A DNA stretch of 64,000 nt from Epiperipatus broadwayi (lineage: Eukaryota; Onychophora; Udeonychophora; Euonychophora; Peripatidae). Below, in pieces: positions 1 through 12,479 of the stretch (the first letter of the stretch is position 1; each line of letters begins with the position of its first letter). The notes beneath the pieces were generated by a model. The model was not told where the DNA came from. It saw nothing but the letters and a program-made list of their open reading frames with translations, and did not search any database. The stretch lies in the NCBI GenBank assembly GCA_028023455.1, contig JAQFVV010012545.1, positions 994,001 to 1,058,000 of the forward strand. The letters run 5' to 3'. The position numbers and the translations under genes were made by a program.

Positions 1-238
1 TTTTTCCAACCTATCTGTTATTTTCTCTATCTGTTTTTGTTTTCTTTTACCTGATTCTCAATTTGGCTTGTACGCCCTTCATTTTGTTCTTCCATTTGTT
101 TAAACATACTTTTCATGTTCTCTTTAGTGTCTCTATTTTGTGTTTCAATTTTTTTTTATTCAGTCCTGTGAACACGCTCATTATTATGTTCTTAAACTCA
201 CTATCATGAGTCTCAATTTTACTTTCCTGAAATTCCAT
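1..238 (-). pseudogene. Retroelement ORF1-like coiled-coil fragment (cut by window edge)
   Basis: Read on the minus strand from an ATG at 238-236, the frame is rich in Glu, Lys, Gln, Asn and Ser, unlike the Phe/Ile/Tyr-rich noise translations of this window. It begins MEFQESKIETHDSEF and, after a one-base slip at the nine-T tract near 150-160, continues with heptad-like stretches such as MFKQMEEQNEGRTSQIENQ. One in-frame TAG follows near position 35, then a further coiled-coil-like stretch runs off the window. A hydrophilic coiled-coil N-terminus is typical of LINE ORF1 or other gag-like proteins, but no RNA-binding domain or zinc knuckle is visible, so the family is an inference. A host coiled-coil exon is the alternative. 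The slip and the stop argue for a decayed copy. Confidence 0.45.
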
Positions 239-2354
239 TTTGCTTTAGCTCAGGTAATCATATATATGATTTATATAAATCAATAAAAAATAACTATCCA
301 CTTTTCTGTGTATATATAATAAATGAAAGGATTTAAGTGTCTTCAAATATAAAAATAAAGATGTTTTTACTATAAAAGCAATATTCTTAACTATAAATTA
401 TGATAGTAAAAAACATAGGATCAGTTTCAAATTAACCTTCTCCACAGCTGTGCTATGCCTTATTTTATTTTTATTAAGTTGATTTTATTTTCTTTATTTT
501 AAAGTGTAAAAGATGAAACAGACAGTGTTATTAAAGGTAATGAATGCCCTTATAGTCATTAAAAACACATGTAATTATATTCTGGACTGGTTAAAAAAAC
601 ATAAATTTTATATAAATCTCAACTAATTGAATTCAATATAGGAAATAATGCAAATAATTATATTAATAACAGCCTTTCAACACCTTTTATAAACTCTTTG
701 TAAAAATAAAATATTAACTGTCATATGTAATAACTAACTTCTGAATTATAAAATATAACAAAAGTAGCTTTTATGATATGATTCCAGCCTATTATAATTT
801 GCATTTAATAATGTGTGAGGTTAAAATAAATGATTTGGTGTTTACCAATTTATTTTGAAGCATTATTTTCAAAGATGTATTGTAAAATTTAATAAATTTT
901 GTTGTTTAAAGTTTCAATAAAATAATCGATTTCTTATATTTCTGAAATGCAAGTTACTGTATTGTTACAATATATGAAGCTTGGTTATTTTAGGATGATA
1001 TTTGAAATATTTATAACCTGTTAAAATTTATGAAGTATTAGTGCCATTTTAACTGTGTTAAGAAGTTTCAAAAATTGAGGTCTTGGCTTTTTATGTCATC
1101 AAAGAAAAAGTATATATGTTTTATGCCTTAAGAAAAGCAAATGTGATTTTGTAGTTGTTTTGGGGGTCAATAAGAAATAATGTGCCAATCAGTACAAATG
1201 TTGCTCCTCAGAAAAAGAAAGGAAGAAGTGAAAATCTGTTTAAGTTGTATGATTTGGTTTTTTGATTACAATTATTTATATGTAAATAATAAAATGAAGT
1301 ATTTGATATATGTTTTTAATAATGATAATAAAAAAGTAGTATCCCTTGTGCATTCATTGCTAAATCTGCACCAGTTAAGGATTTTAGTGCTTCCAATCCA
1401 TTGTCTATCTTCTTTTCATCACTTTATCATGAATCATTTATTAGACTGAAGATATATAAGCTTTTAAACTTAATTAAATTTAATATATCTCACCTACATG
1501 ATATTAATTTCAACCCTCTTTTTTGCCCATATGTGATATCTTCAGCATACTTTAAAATCTTCATTTCTAGCTTAATAAATAAATGATTTGGGATAATCAT
1601 TAATGTATTTATCTAAATCACTATTCATCTACTGAGTGAGTATAAAAAGTTTGTAAATTGAATTGTAGACATTTAACTTGTTTGCAAGGTTTAATTGTAG
1701 CAGAAATACTTGTTGACCCTAATATTTCATAATATACAAAATCAATCCAAAATGTCACTTTGTACTCATTGGATTTTTTTTCTATCACTTTAATTAATAT
1801 ATGTATGTCATCTATTAAATTATAATCATTATTAAATCCATTTTGTTCTCTCATTTGATTTGAATAATAAGCATTATAAAACAATTTATAATAATTTTAT
1901 ATATTACTTTTGTCTAAACCATAATTTTCTTTTTCTAAATTTATTAACAAAATATTTCATAACGTATTTAATATCATAAATTTCATCGATGTAATATTTT
2001 TATCAGTTGCTGCAGAATGAGTTTTTTCATTGTAAATCATCTTTAATAAAACATTTTAAATTAAAATCATCATATAGATTTTTTTATTATTAGAATGAAA
2101 AAAAAATTATTGAATTCAATATGCGTTTACTAATTAATTTAAAATTTAATGAAATACTGGATTTATGATTTTATCACAAGATATGATTCGATTGTATTTG
2201 CTTTTTCTTTTCTTTTTTTTTTTTTTTACGCTTAATTGAATATAAATTTGACTTTTTATTATTATCAAAATTTAAAATTACCTCCTCTTTATTTTTAAGC
2301 AAATAATTTTAAATATATATTTAATTCAAAATATATTATTATGAAGGATCATAT
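239..2354. other. AT-rich non-coding spacer
   Basis: No coding signal, RNA gene or repeat I can name. Open frames at 1180-1449, 1401-1586 and 1621-1884 (minus) have the Phe/Leu/Ile/Tyr/Asn-rich composition expected of random AT-rich sequence. Confidence 0.6.
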
Positions 2355-2425
2355 AGTACAATAATAGCACATCTGGCTGCCATGTTTATGGGCTGAATTT
2401 AAATTCAGGTCGCAAACTTAAAAAA
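2355..2425 (+). repeat. Possible tRNA-derived SINE relic
   Basis: A box-A-like stretch (TAGTACAATAATAGCAC, near 2354-2370) is followed about 40 nt later by a weak box-B-like stretch (TTTAAATTCAGG). The spacing resembles a tRNA-like SINE head, but both boxes are degenerate and no target duplication is visible. Confidence 0.2.
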
Positions 2426-4437
2426 AATTTTCAACATGCATATAATTTTTTTTAGGTAACTGGCTGACAGTTAACTTAATTAACCATTGCATATTGCTCA
2501 GAAAATAGGTTTCTCAAGCTATTTTTACCTAGACGATAAAAGAATAGAAAATTGCTCTAATCTTTACTACTCAATTAATTAGCACTTCTGTTTAATATTG
2601 CCTTTTCATTTGTTGTCCTTGTATGAAGGGTTCTTAAAGAAACATTTCTTGAAGCAGACTATTTAAAGAGGACTTTATATTTTATCTATGGTATTATATT
2701 TTATTATAAACTAATGATGTATTCTAAAGTATCAAGATTGTTGCTTTATAATGAATATTGATTCCATGATGCTACACTGATTTTTGTTTAGGTTAGTGGA
2801 AAGCAATGACAAATGGTCACTGATGACGATCATAAGTTTTAATGCATACAGCAAATGATTATGTGATGGAATAGTTTAGTAGTAAAGAGTCCAGTCAATT
2901 CTCAGTTAATGTAATGTAAAAGAGGTTGCATTTAAGTTAGAACTATTGTTCTATATAACTATAGAAACTAGGCTTAGTAGAGCACTTTATTTTAGGCAGC
3001 AGAATTTCTATTTAAAGACTGGAGCTATCAAAGAACAATGTTTCTGAAGCCTCAGATCATTTTAAAAAGTGGTTATAAGCTAACAATTTATTGAAATTAG
3101 CAATGAAATTCAGAAATTGGTAATGAAATTAATTATAATGTTAGTAAAAGAATAAATTAATAATTTTCTAGTTGGCTTATAAGTTTTATCTATTATTCAA
3201 ATTTAAGAAGTTAATAGTTGAAAAATATTCTCAATAAATTAAATTATAACTATCTCATCTGATATTTTATTTCAATATGTGTGTGTCTAAAGTTAAAATT
3301 ATATTATTTTTATACTGTCCAAAAACTTTAATAATTTATATTTTTTATATAAGTGAGTATATATTGAGACCATTATGTGTCTCATGGCATACAACATAGT
3401 AGGGTGTGTGCACATATATATAAAGTTGAAAGGAAAATTAGAAATAAACACAAACAAAACAATTTTGTAGATATTTTCTATATTACACTGGAATAACAGT
3501 TAAGGATTAAATAATTTTGTATTTAAAAAAAATTTCATTATAAATTAAACATTTAAAAAGGTCTAATTAATATTCTATTAATTCTGATTTTGAAATTAAA
3601 ACAAATATGTTTTATGTTACAATATATATATATTGGTAATTATAAAATTCCACTATCTATTTTGATTAGCAATTTTTTTAATTCTTGTATAACATATTTT
3701 GATAAAATTCCTTAAAATTGTTTTCAAAGGATTAAGGTAGATTCAAAAAAATCATTAACTTTTTTCAATCTAGGTAAAGAAAATTTATTTTTAATTACTG
3801 TATTTTCCTTTTATCCTGATTAAAAAGGTTGGAAAAATGTTTGGGGGGGGTTAAGAGTTTTGCAAACATGACAGCATAACTACTATGAAGTTATAACTGA
3901 ACACGAGAGTTCAAGTCCAATTCCTACTACTAATTTACTATAGTAGAGTTTAGATTCATGTGGAAGTAAAGGGTCTACTTTCTGCATTCTCCATATCTTG
4001 TATATATATGTGTGTGTATTAGACAACATAGATATTGAAGGAAGCTCACTGCAGGTCAACAGTTACCTGGATTATATCTTTCCTGAAAATCCAATAAGCC
4101 AATCTACTGTTTAGAAGGAACCAGCTTATCCAGGGAGGCCATCCACTTGCTGAAGTATTAATCTATATATATACTGCTTTATCTATATGCAGAGAAGCAC
4201 AGCTAAAGAAATGTACTGGAGCATATATATATATAAAGTACAGCTGATGAGTTATTTTAAATAATTCCTTGAAAATGTTATTTAAAATCTATAATTTAAA
4301 AGTAAAACAAGTAAATAATTTATCATAGACAATTTTATTTTGAAATAAGAAAATAAACTCCAAAAATCTTTTTTAAATTAGGGAATAAAAAACTTTCTGA
4401 AATATTTTTAAGACATTCATAATTAATCAAAAGTAAC
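2426..4437. other. AT-rich non-coding spacer with a GC-richer patch
   Basis: Mostly featureless. A patch at 4027-4220 is less AT-rich. One plus frame there (NIDIEGSSLQVNSYLDY) faintly recalls the segment after the catalytic box of LINE reverse transcriptases, but it stops soon after and is not called. An eight-G run lies at about 3842-3850. Confidence 0.5.
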
Positions 4438-4540
4438 CTGTCAAAGATGTGATATTACTTTTTTTTAATAAAAGGAAAAGAAAACTTTTGTGAAGGACTG
4501 TCAAAGAATTAATATTACTTTTTTTAAAAAAAAATAAAAA
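4438..4540 (+). repeat. Imperfect tandem duplication, period about 61 bp
   Basis: Two units begin with CTGTCAAAGA near 4438 and 4499, and each continues into an ATATTACTTTTTTT-like T-run followed by an A-rich stretch. Small local duplication with no coding content. Confidence 0.6.
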
Positions 4541-4777
4541 TTTTTTTGTTTACTATTAGATAGTAAATTAATAACTGATTCATACTATTTTTTATATATC
4601 CACACATTTGTGTGAAATTTATGTATATTTTTAATATGGAATTAATTATTAAACATAATATTTTTAATATTATTTTGACAAATTAAAATATATGATATAA
4701 ACATCAGTGTGAGCACATTTCCATATGAGCACACTTATATGTTAAATTAGTTATTATTTATGTATCATTGAAATGTG

Positions 4778-4806
4778 ATATTATTATTATTATTATTATT
4801 ATTATA
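4778..4806 (+). repeat. (ATT)n microsatellite
   Basis: Uninterrupted trinucleotide ATT repeat of about nine units. Confidence 0.9.
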
Positions 4807-5397
4807 TGAAATTCCCATATATTACAGCATGTCTGTGTGCTTTGCATGTTAGGTAGACACATATATGTTAAAATTATCATATTTTTTATTATTATATGAC
4901 AATTCAATTGTTCATAAATTATTATATCTCACATCTGTATGCTTATATATAAATGTGTTTTATGTAAATCTATTGAAGTATTTGTAAATAAACAATGTGA
5001 TAGCTAATTTTATATTAATCAAAATCAGAATGTTGAATTTATATTTATGGCATACTCAGCAGACCTTAATTTCATATTAATTGTTATTAATAAATTGATA
5101 TTTCATTGTTAAAATTATTTTAGTGAATTTATTTAATCCTAAAATATTATAAATTATTATATTGTATTATATCTCTTATTTAAAGTAATAGTTATAGAGC
5201 TTTTGTTCTTGAGCTAGATCCATGCATAACAGTCTGTTATATAAAAAGGGTTCATATTTAGTATTTACAGATATTCAGTTGATGATGATCCTGGATTGGT
5301 GCTAGGGGATTTTCTTTAAAGTCCATGCACTACATTTTATTTAGTTTAGTATTTATTAGAAATTAAGTTTATAATTGGTCAGTACATTAAATGTACT

Positions 5398-5455
5398 AAG
5401 TGGCCAGAGCATTGCTTGTGATGAGCAAGTGGTCAGAGCATTGCTTGTGATGAAC
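5398..5455 (+). repeat. 29-bp tandem duplication
   Basis: Two consecutive 29-bp units (5398-5426 and 5427-5455), each containing CAGAGCATTGCTTGTGATGA. They differ at only two positions (GGCC/GGTC and GAGC/GAAC), so the duplication is recent relative to its surroundings. Confidence 0.85.
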
Positions 5456-7514
5456 AAGTTTTAGTATTCCAGCATTATTATATTTTTATTGTTGTATTCT
5501 TATGGATTAGCACTTTAAGTTTGTTCATCCAAATTATGGTTTAAATAATGTGCTCCAAACTGACAAGGGCTAAATAATTAGCCTGGTCTATAGTAGACCT
5601 ATTTGAAATCCAGTCACAAGATTGGCTGTCGATTTTATTGCTGATCATTATTGATGATGAATGATTACTTTTCAGTAATGCTGGTCAACATAATATAATT
5701 ACTAATTACTTATAATTAGTGCTGATCTCATTATATTCATGTTCATTAATTTTATATTTTGACTTGGGTTGATGATGTTAATGATTTCTATTACACCAGG
5801 TTCACCCCAAAGATTCATATCATTACTATATATATATTCTTACATATTTTAATTATATATAACAGAAAATCCATTTTAATTATTTATAAATTATACATAT
5901 ATAGCTGGCTGGATCATTAATTTTAAAAAATAATGATAATACTTAACCAAAGTAAAAACTGAAAATGTTTTATGAAAAAGAAATATATTTATTATAATAG
6001 TTAATTAATGTAATATTGGTTATGCTGCCATTTAAATCAAAGTGTAATATAATTCATATATATTTATCAATGTGATATAAACCCTCATACATAAAAACAC
6101 ATAGGTAACCGGCACACAATATATATGCACCCAAACTCCTATTACAATTAGGGCTAAGTTTATGGCTTTACTAAGTTGAAAACATGCTTAGCACATCATG
6201 CTTAATTAATATTATTAAAGCTTTGCTCTATACGTTTTTGTGTATGTGTGTTTATTACATTTTCTAGAATAAAGCATATTTATAATTACAATTTACCGAT
6301 GTGATGAAATACAGGGGCAAAAGTGAATAAAATTATTATAAAACTTTCAATGTTACTAATAGATTGTCAAAGTTTAAAAATTGTTAAAAACGTATATTAT
6401 AAAAGATAAATGAATTACATTCTTGTTTTTTGAAATGCAAAAAGTGATTGATTTTTATTTTTTTTTACATTTTTCAATAATTCTGAATAGATTTAAAATA
6501 GTTATTTAAAGGTAAAATAATTAAATATACTTACTCTTTTGAGTGTATTATGTTTAATAAAATCAAAAGAGAAAATGTTGGTTATTTTCAAATAGTCGTT
6601 TTAAGATGTCAAAAATGTGGAAGGGAAAATAAAAACAATTTCATAACTACTTTGATATCTGAATACAATTTAAGATTGAATGTAAATTAAAATTGTTTGT
6701 AAATTAAATTTATGACCTGAAATCATAAAATATTTGCATTTGTATAAAATAAAGGCATAATTCAATTAAAAATATTGTAATTAAAATATTTATCTATAAT
6801 TAACTATGAAAAACAAGCACTTCATTAAAGCATTTAATGGATTAAATTAGATAACCTAAACAACATTAGTCATATGATTGATTTAATATAAGTAGAATTT
6901 TTAGCTGTAATTTTAAACTTTCAGCTACCCAAATTATTGCAAGTCAGAAAACTGTAAATAAACATCAATGGGGAAAGAGAGAATAATTCAGCCATCTTTT
7001 CCTTTAAAGCTAGAGCAAATAGAATTGTATATATTATTATAATTCATCTGTAATGGATAAATATATCAACATGGATATCTAGAGCACTTCTCTTTTTGGA
7101 TTGTTGTTTTTCTCCCAGCTATATAACTCTGAAATAACTGGAAGCAAATGTCCAGCTAACATTCTAATGTTTAAAAAAGAAAATCCCACTGTCTGCTAAA
7201 TTATGACTTGACAAAATAATTGACTTGCATTATATTGTCTGCCACAATATATTGAATACAGAAGAAGTTAGAAAATTCAAGGATAAATCTTAAAGAAACC
7301 AGAAGTAACTAAAAACTGTTATACAAAACTGATAAAAGAAAAAAACTAATTTGAGAGCTCTAACAAAATCCTATAAAATGTTTGATCAACAAGTATTAAC
7401 TGTGGGTTACAATTCTAAATATTATACAATCTAAAATATATATTTTAAAAAGCCTTATTTTGTAAATATTTTAATTTTGAAAATTTTTTTCTTGGACTTT
7501 TTTAATATTTAGAA
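5456..7514. other. AT-rich non-coding spacer
   Basis: No gene, RNA or named repeat recognised. It holds only short AT dinucleotide runs and homopolymer tracts. Confidence 0.55.
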
Positions 7515-7566
7515 TTACCTTCTGTCTTAAAATCTAATATTTACCTTCTGTCTTAAAATCTAATAT
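7515..7566 (+). repeat. Exact 26-bp tandem duplication
   Basis: Two identical 26-bp units (7515-7540 and 7541-7566), each beginning TTACCTTCTGTCTTAAAATC. Confidence 0.9.
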
Positions 7567-7941
7567 TTTTTATATTTTTAAAAATCACTATAAAGTACCC
7601 AGTGATTTAATTTTTGAATAACTCTGTAGCAGAACCACTTTGTGACTGGATTACTTTAGATTGAAATAAGTAAATGCACTTTTAAATATATAAACACACA
7701 TACATAACTTGCTATATCACTAATTTTAAATATTGCAATTAAAGGTGAACTATCATTAATTCAGATACCATTAATTCAAGAATTTCTGTTATCTGAACAT
7801 AATTCCAAAGTATTTTGATTTATTGTAATAATTATTATTATATAAAATTTAGTGCTCATATAAATATAAGAATATTCTATATTTTCAAGTGTAATTAATA
7901 AAATAAATTTGAATCTATAGTATACAAAAAGATTTCGATAT

Positions 7942-7963
7942 ATATTCACATTACAAGCAGTAA
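7942..7963 (+). repeat. Left copy of a 22-bp direct repeat
   Basis: Exact match to 11476-11497; both contain TTCACATTACAAGCAGTAA. The repeats lie about 3.5 kb apart and roughly bracket the CpG-retaining block. They may be a target-site duplication or a coincidence of two related repeats. Confidence 0.6.
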
Positions 7964-9348
7964 CCGTTCGATTGTTGTCCCAACTACATAATATCACCAA
8001 AACATAAGTGCGCTAAGAATTGTAACCTTGATCACCGATCAATTCCCGCTGCACATTGTCAGCTATTAAGAGCTGTAACCAAAAGCATATCATGCCATCT
8101 ATATTGTGCACCAAAGACCACAACCAACATCTGGAGCAACTTACCACAGACCAAACCAATGATATAACATAAACTTTTTATGATTTAATTTGATCGCAGC
8201 CAGGGTGTACCGCGAAGACCTATCATAGTAGTATGATAAAATACATTAAACAAATTATAAGTATGTAATGTTATTATCTTTCAAACCTTAATTTGCGATT
8301 TTCATTGTATGAGACCCGATGGCCGACCATGTACAAGATGGCATAATTTGTGGAACTACATAAGATTATGAAATTTTAAACCATCTATATGATTTTTAAT
8401 ACAAATGCTAGTCCAGGTAAAGCTTTGCAATAAATAAACATAAATACTTGGGTTCTTTTTTTATAGTTTACTATATCACTGAGACTCTTATTATACTGAC
8501 AAATGACAATTTAAAAACGTTAAGTAAATATATTCAATCATGTCATTATCTGGTAAATCTGTTTACAGGTTTAATAATCAATTTATATTGTATACTAGAA
8601 TCAACTACGCAAAGCTAAAATGATGGAAAAGGTAAATGGGATTTTATTGTACCTTACACATCATAAACTACCAAAGACGAAAAGCATCCAAATGTTTTCT
8701 CAAAATATCACTAAACTCTTATATCATGTTGACAATAGTATGTACTTCAATGTATGCTCTATCCAAGGTTTATGATTTCTGATTTTACGAATGACAAATA
8801 GCAACGGCACAGTAAGTTTAATTATAAATCAACGTTTATTTACAAATTTATGAATAATAAGTAATTAATTCTAATGTTATAATTAAAGATATAAATAAAC
8901 AAATAAAATAAATAAATTATAATTCCATCGACTTTCTTCAATAACATATCATAGGTACGGTTTTTAAAAACCTAATCATACCTTATATTTCAATTTGATA
9001 TAATGAATGTATTGAGGAAATTATACTAAATTCAACATCAACTCATGAAACATCTAATGTCATTTCCAGATTCAATAAATCTATACCGTAAACTTATAAT
9101 AATATAATAAATAATATTATATCTGTAGGATTTAGCTATAATGCAATCATTAAATAAAGTGAAAATTTAAACTTACATTCAGGTAAATAATAATCAACCA
9201 ACAGTTAATTATTATGAGGTAACTTGAATAGAATGTCCTGCTACAATTTAATAATCTAACTTATAAATTATACTTACAAATGGAAGAAGATGATTTAGCA
9301 GAATAACTAAAATACTTTGCCCAACTTATATCTATGAAGTAAAACCAT

Positions 9349-9539
9349 ATTCCTGTGGATGCATTCATCTACACATAGGAATTAAATAACACTAAACGCT
9401 TTGTGGATTTATACACCATCATAAAGTAATAAGTATAATTACACAATTCCGCGGATTAACTACCAGCACAGGAATGAGTGTAAAATACAAAAAAAAAATG
9501 GCAATTAAGTAATCTGCGGATTAACCACCGGCACAGATT
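9349..9539 (+). ncRNA. Cluster of four related short hairpins
   Basis: Four imperfect hairpins lie at about 9349-9382, 9399-9426, 9446-9475 and 9511-9539. Each has the core GYGGAT...YAC...CA inside a 4-6 bp outer stem. The outer stems differ between units (ATTCCT/AGGAAT, CTTT/AAAG, ATTCC/GGAAT, AATCTG/CAGATT), yet each stays self-complementary. Conserved core plus complementary stem changes is the pattern expected of selected RNA structure, or of a DNA motif recognised as a palindrome. Spacing is about 48-65 nt. I do not recognise the motif as any named RNA class. The strand is arbitrary because the stems pair on either strand. Whether it is transcribed is unknown. Confidence 0.4.
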
Positions 9540-9972
9540 AATGCCTTTTAACATTATAAAACAACATTACTATTTACTTCACATTAAAGTGCAAAATCAT
9601 CCTCCTCAGTTATTCTGACCATTCAGAAAACACTAACATTTTAGCAAATGGGGGTTCTTGCATAATAAAATGTTACACTAATCAGGACAACTAATGTACT
9701 AACTTATATTGCTTAAAATAAAACATATGTAATATAATATAAGTAATATTAGTATAGGAATAGAAATCTGGAAAGACTCACAAAATACCTCATGAAAAAT
9801 TGATTCATCTCATAAATTCATTTAGTACTTTTCAAGCTTTTTCGCAAGCGCTATTCTCTTGAATAAGTATTTTATTCAACCCCTATTAATTTAAACTTAA
9901 TAAAATATAACTTATGAACTTCACATGCAAGTTCATATAACGATAAAATTAAAGTAATGCATTATTCATCAA

Positions 9973-10090
9973 ATACATAAAGTCTAACAGGTGTGTGTGT
10001 GATATAAATTAAATGTATAGCATTTTATAGTTCAATACATGAATTCTAGCAGGTGTGTGTATCACAAATTAAATTGTATAACATTTTATA
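9973..10090 (+). repeat. Tandem duplication, period about 62 bp, with GT run
   Basis: Units at about 9973-10029 and 10035-10090 share AGGTGTGTGT in the middle and CATTTTATA near the end, with about 80% similarity by eye. Confidence 0.65.
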
Positions 10091-11475
10091 ACTACAAATA
10101 TGATCCGTGAAATCCATGTACGATGTGTCGAACAATAAATATACGAAGTAATAGCTACAACTATAGTTGAATTCCATACATGTAATTTTATCCATTTGTA
10201 TTAGTTATTATAAGCACTATTAGATTAACGATTTTACGTGGCTCCATAAACATGAAACAATTCCAAAACATGACACGCAGAGTTTAAATGAAAATGTTTT
10301 TTCATAAGTTATTAATTTCTACATTTCTCTATTAAAACTGTTTCAAGTTTATCACATCCATGCTAATATTTATTTATCCACGCTTAAATCTAGGAATACT
10401 AATTATAGCAATTAATTTAATCATTCCAAACTGACGATAAAATTAGAAAATAGCTTTGATTAATTATTTGAAGACTGTTTTTATTATCCAAATGGTAAAC
10501 AAATTAACTAGCAAATATATTACTGGCATTGCAAAGTTAAATATCAATCAATACTATATTTTTTATTAAAATTATAAACGGAAATATTAAACTATGTTAA
10601 TAACTTTAACATTTTACTTTAATTTAAACTTCTTCTTTTTTAAAAAGCAAATTTTCATATTTATAAAACTTCTGTAATTAAAATACTTATTTAATTTTTC
10701 CAAATTGTAGAATAATAAATATTTTAAAACATACCAAAATCTTGCAATTAATTCTGCTTTTAAACTGGAAAGCTCCGACATATTTCAAATGTAATATTGG
10801 AAAATTATTATTGGCGATTTGATCCACCTGGCTAGCCGACTTGAACAGACTTTTAAATTTAGCAATTCATCTTATTATTAAATACCACTATGTTATTTTT
10901 ACGTTTATAGAAAACTTTGTGGTAATCCGTTTACTTGTTAACTATTTTAAAATAAGCTTATCATATTTACACCATTTGCCTTTTACCATTTTCTTTTCTT
11001 TCTCCCCCCAAAAGCAACACTATCAGACGATCTTTTTTTAATTCGCGCTCCTTTCTTTTTTACATTGAAACGCATACGTAATTACTGTATTTATTTTTAA
11101 TAATTAAATTTAGTTGAACAAATGGTTTTTTTTTAATTCAATGGAAATAATTTTTAAGACCATTTTAAACAAATAAAAATTATTATTATTTTTAATAATA
11201 TTTTACCAAATTTAATGTGTTGTCAAAATTTTTTAAAAAGTTAAACATTTTGATATGAATTAGTATATGGAAAGAAGCAATTTAAATTTATTAAAATAAT
11301 ATAGACAACAAGTAAGGCAAAATATTACCCATTCTCTCTAATAAATTATTTTGAATATAAGAGAGTAATCTGTTCAAAGTGCAAATCAAGCCAATCAAAT
11401 CACCAAAAGAAGACAGAGAAATTTTTATACCAGTTACATCAATTATTATATTTTATACTGAAATATATGGTTACA

Positions 11476-11497
11476 ATATTCACATTACAAGCAGTAA
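11476..11497 (+). repeat. Right copy of a 22-bp direct repeat
   Basis: Exact copy of 7942-7963. The bases on either side of the two copies differ, so the identity ends sharply at 22 bp. Confidence 0.6.
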
Positions 11498-12479
11498 AAT
11501 TAATTCTTATTTAAATTTTCAGCATCTTGGATTTATAATGTCCAGTGAAAAGCCTTTTTTTCATAAATCCAAAGAAGTCATGGAAATAGATATTTCTTAT
11601 TATTGGTATTCAGTTTACAATATTCCAAATTTTTATTATGATTTTATCATAGAAATTTGTAGGCATCATGTTATTCTGCAATTTATGAACATTGAAATAA
11701 TAGATCATTAGCGTAAAAAACAATTTAAATTCTTATATTCTTTTTATGTTCTAGTTGATACTAAGAAGATATCAGTCAGATAAATGTTCGTCTGATTTTG
11801 CAGTGAATTTTGTATCTATAAAATGGCTTGTTTTACTCATAATATATGTTTAAAAATATAGTTCTTTATTTATTATGACCATGCTAGAATCATTGTCAAC
11901 CATTATCAATCTACTACAGGATGGTTTCTCCAAGTTCAATCTATCTCCAATCTTTAATCGTTTTTCTCCACATCACTCTTATACACCTTTTTATTTCATC
12001 AATCCACCTCATATGCTGTCTCTTTCTGGGTCTTTTGCAATCTCTTGGGACAATTTAATATTTTAATTTTTCCATTTTTTAACATCTCTTCTAGCAATAT
12101 ATCCAGCCCAACTTCATTTCATTCTCTTAACTCTTTCAATGAGATCAGTAACACTTGTTGGTTATTTCACCCATGTATTTAGTTTTAGATCATTTTGTGT
12201 TCTCCTAACATGCATCTCTCCATACTTTGTTGAGTATTCTGAAATCTCTGTATTGCTCTTCTGTTAAGTGTTCAAGTCTCAGATCCATAAGTAAGAATTG
12301 ATAAAACATTTATAAAAAAAAAAAAAACCTTTTCAAACATATAGGCATATTTCTTTTTGATATTAAGTTATTTCTAACAAAAGCATTCCAAGTTTAATTC
12401 TATGAATAATTTCATCCATTAGGTTTCCATCTATAATAATAGTCTGATCAAGGTATTTGTAGTTGTTAACTTCTTCTAA

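Larger units (their letters stand above)
7930..11100. other. CpG-retaining segment, possible inserted or unmethylated block
   Basis: The segment is as AT-rich as its neighbours but keeps CpG dinucleotides close to chance frequency. I counted about 50 by eye over 3.2 kb, against a few per kb on either side. Examples are CCGTTCG near 7964, ACCGCGAAGAC near 8210, CCCGATGGCCGACC near 8312, CCGCGG near 9449 and TTCGCGCTCC near 11042. No long frame, transposase or reverse transcriptase is visible. Candidates are an unmethylated regulatory or promoter region, a non-coding RNA locus, or a comparatively recent insertion that methylation has not yet eroded. The rough agreement of its limits with a 22-bp direct repeat favours the last, but does not prove it. 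Confidence 0.5.

Noticed and set aside
4027-4220. Possible LINE fragment in a GC-richer patch
   Set aside because: Only about 17 residues resemble the post-catalytic region of LINE enzymes, with a stop right after; too little to support a call.
9349-9539. CRISPR array
   Set aside because: The four units are similar but not identical, spacing is irregular, and the context is eukaryotic. There are no cas genes.
7942-11497. LTR retrotransposon bounded by direct repeats
   Set aside because: The repeats are only 22 bp, with no TG...CA ends, primer-binding site, gag or pol signal between them.
11379-11711. 110-codon plus-strand frame, the longest in the window
   Set aside because: At this base composition a run of about this length is expected roughly once by chance in 64 kb over six frames. 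The translation is Ile/Tyr/Phe-rich, has no motif, and spans one copy of the 22-bp direct repeat.
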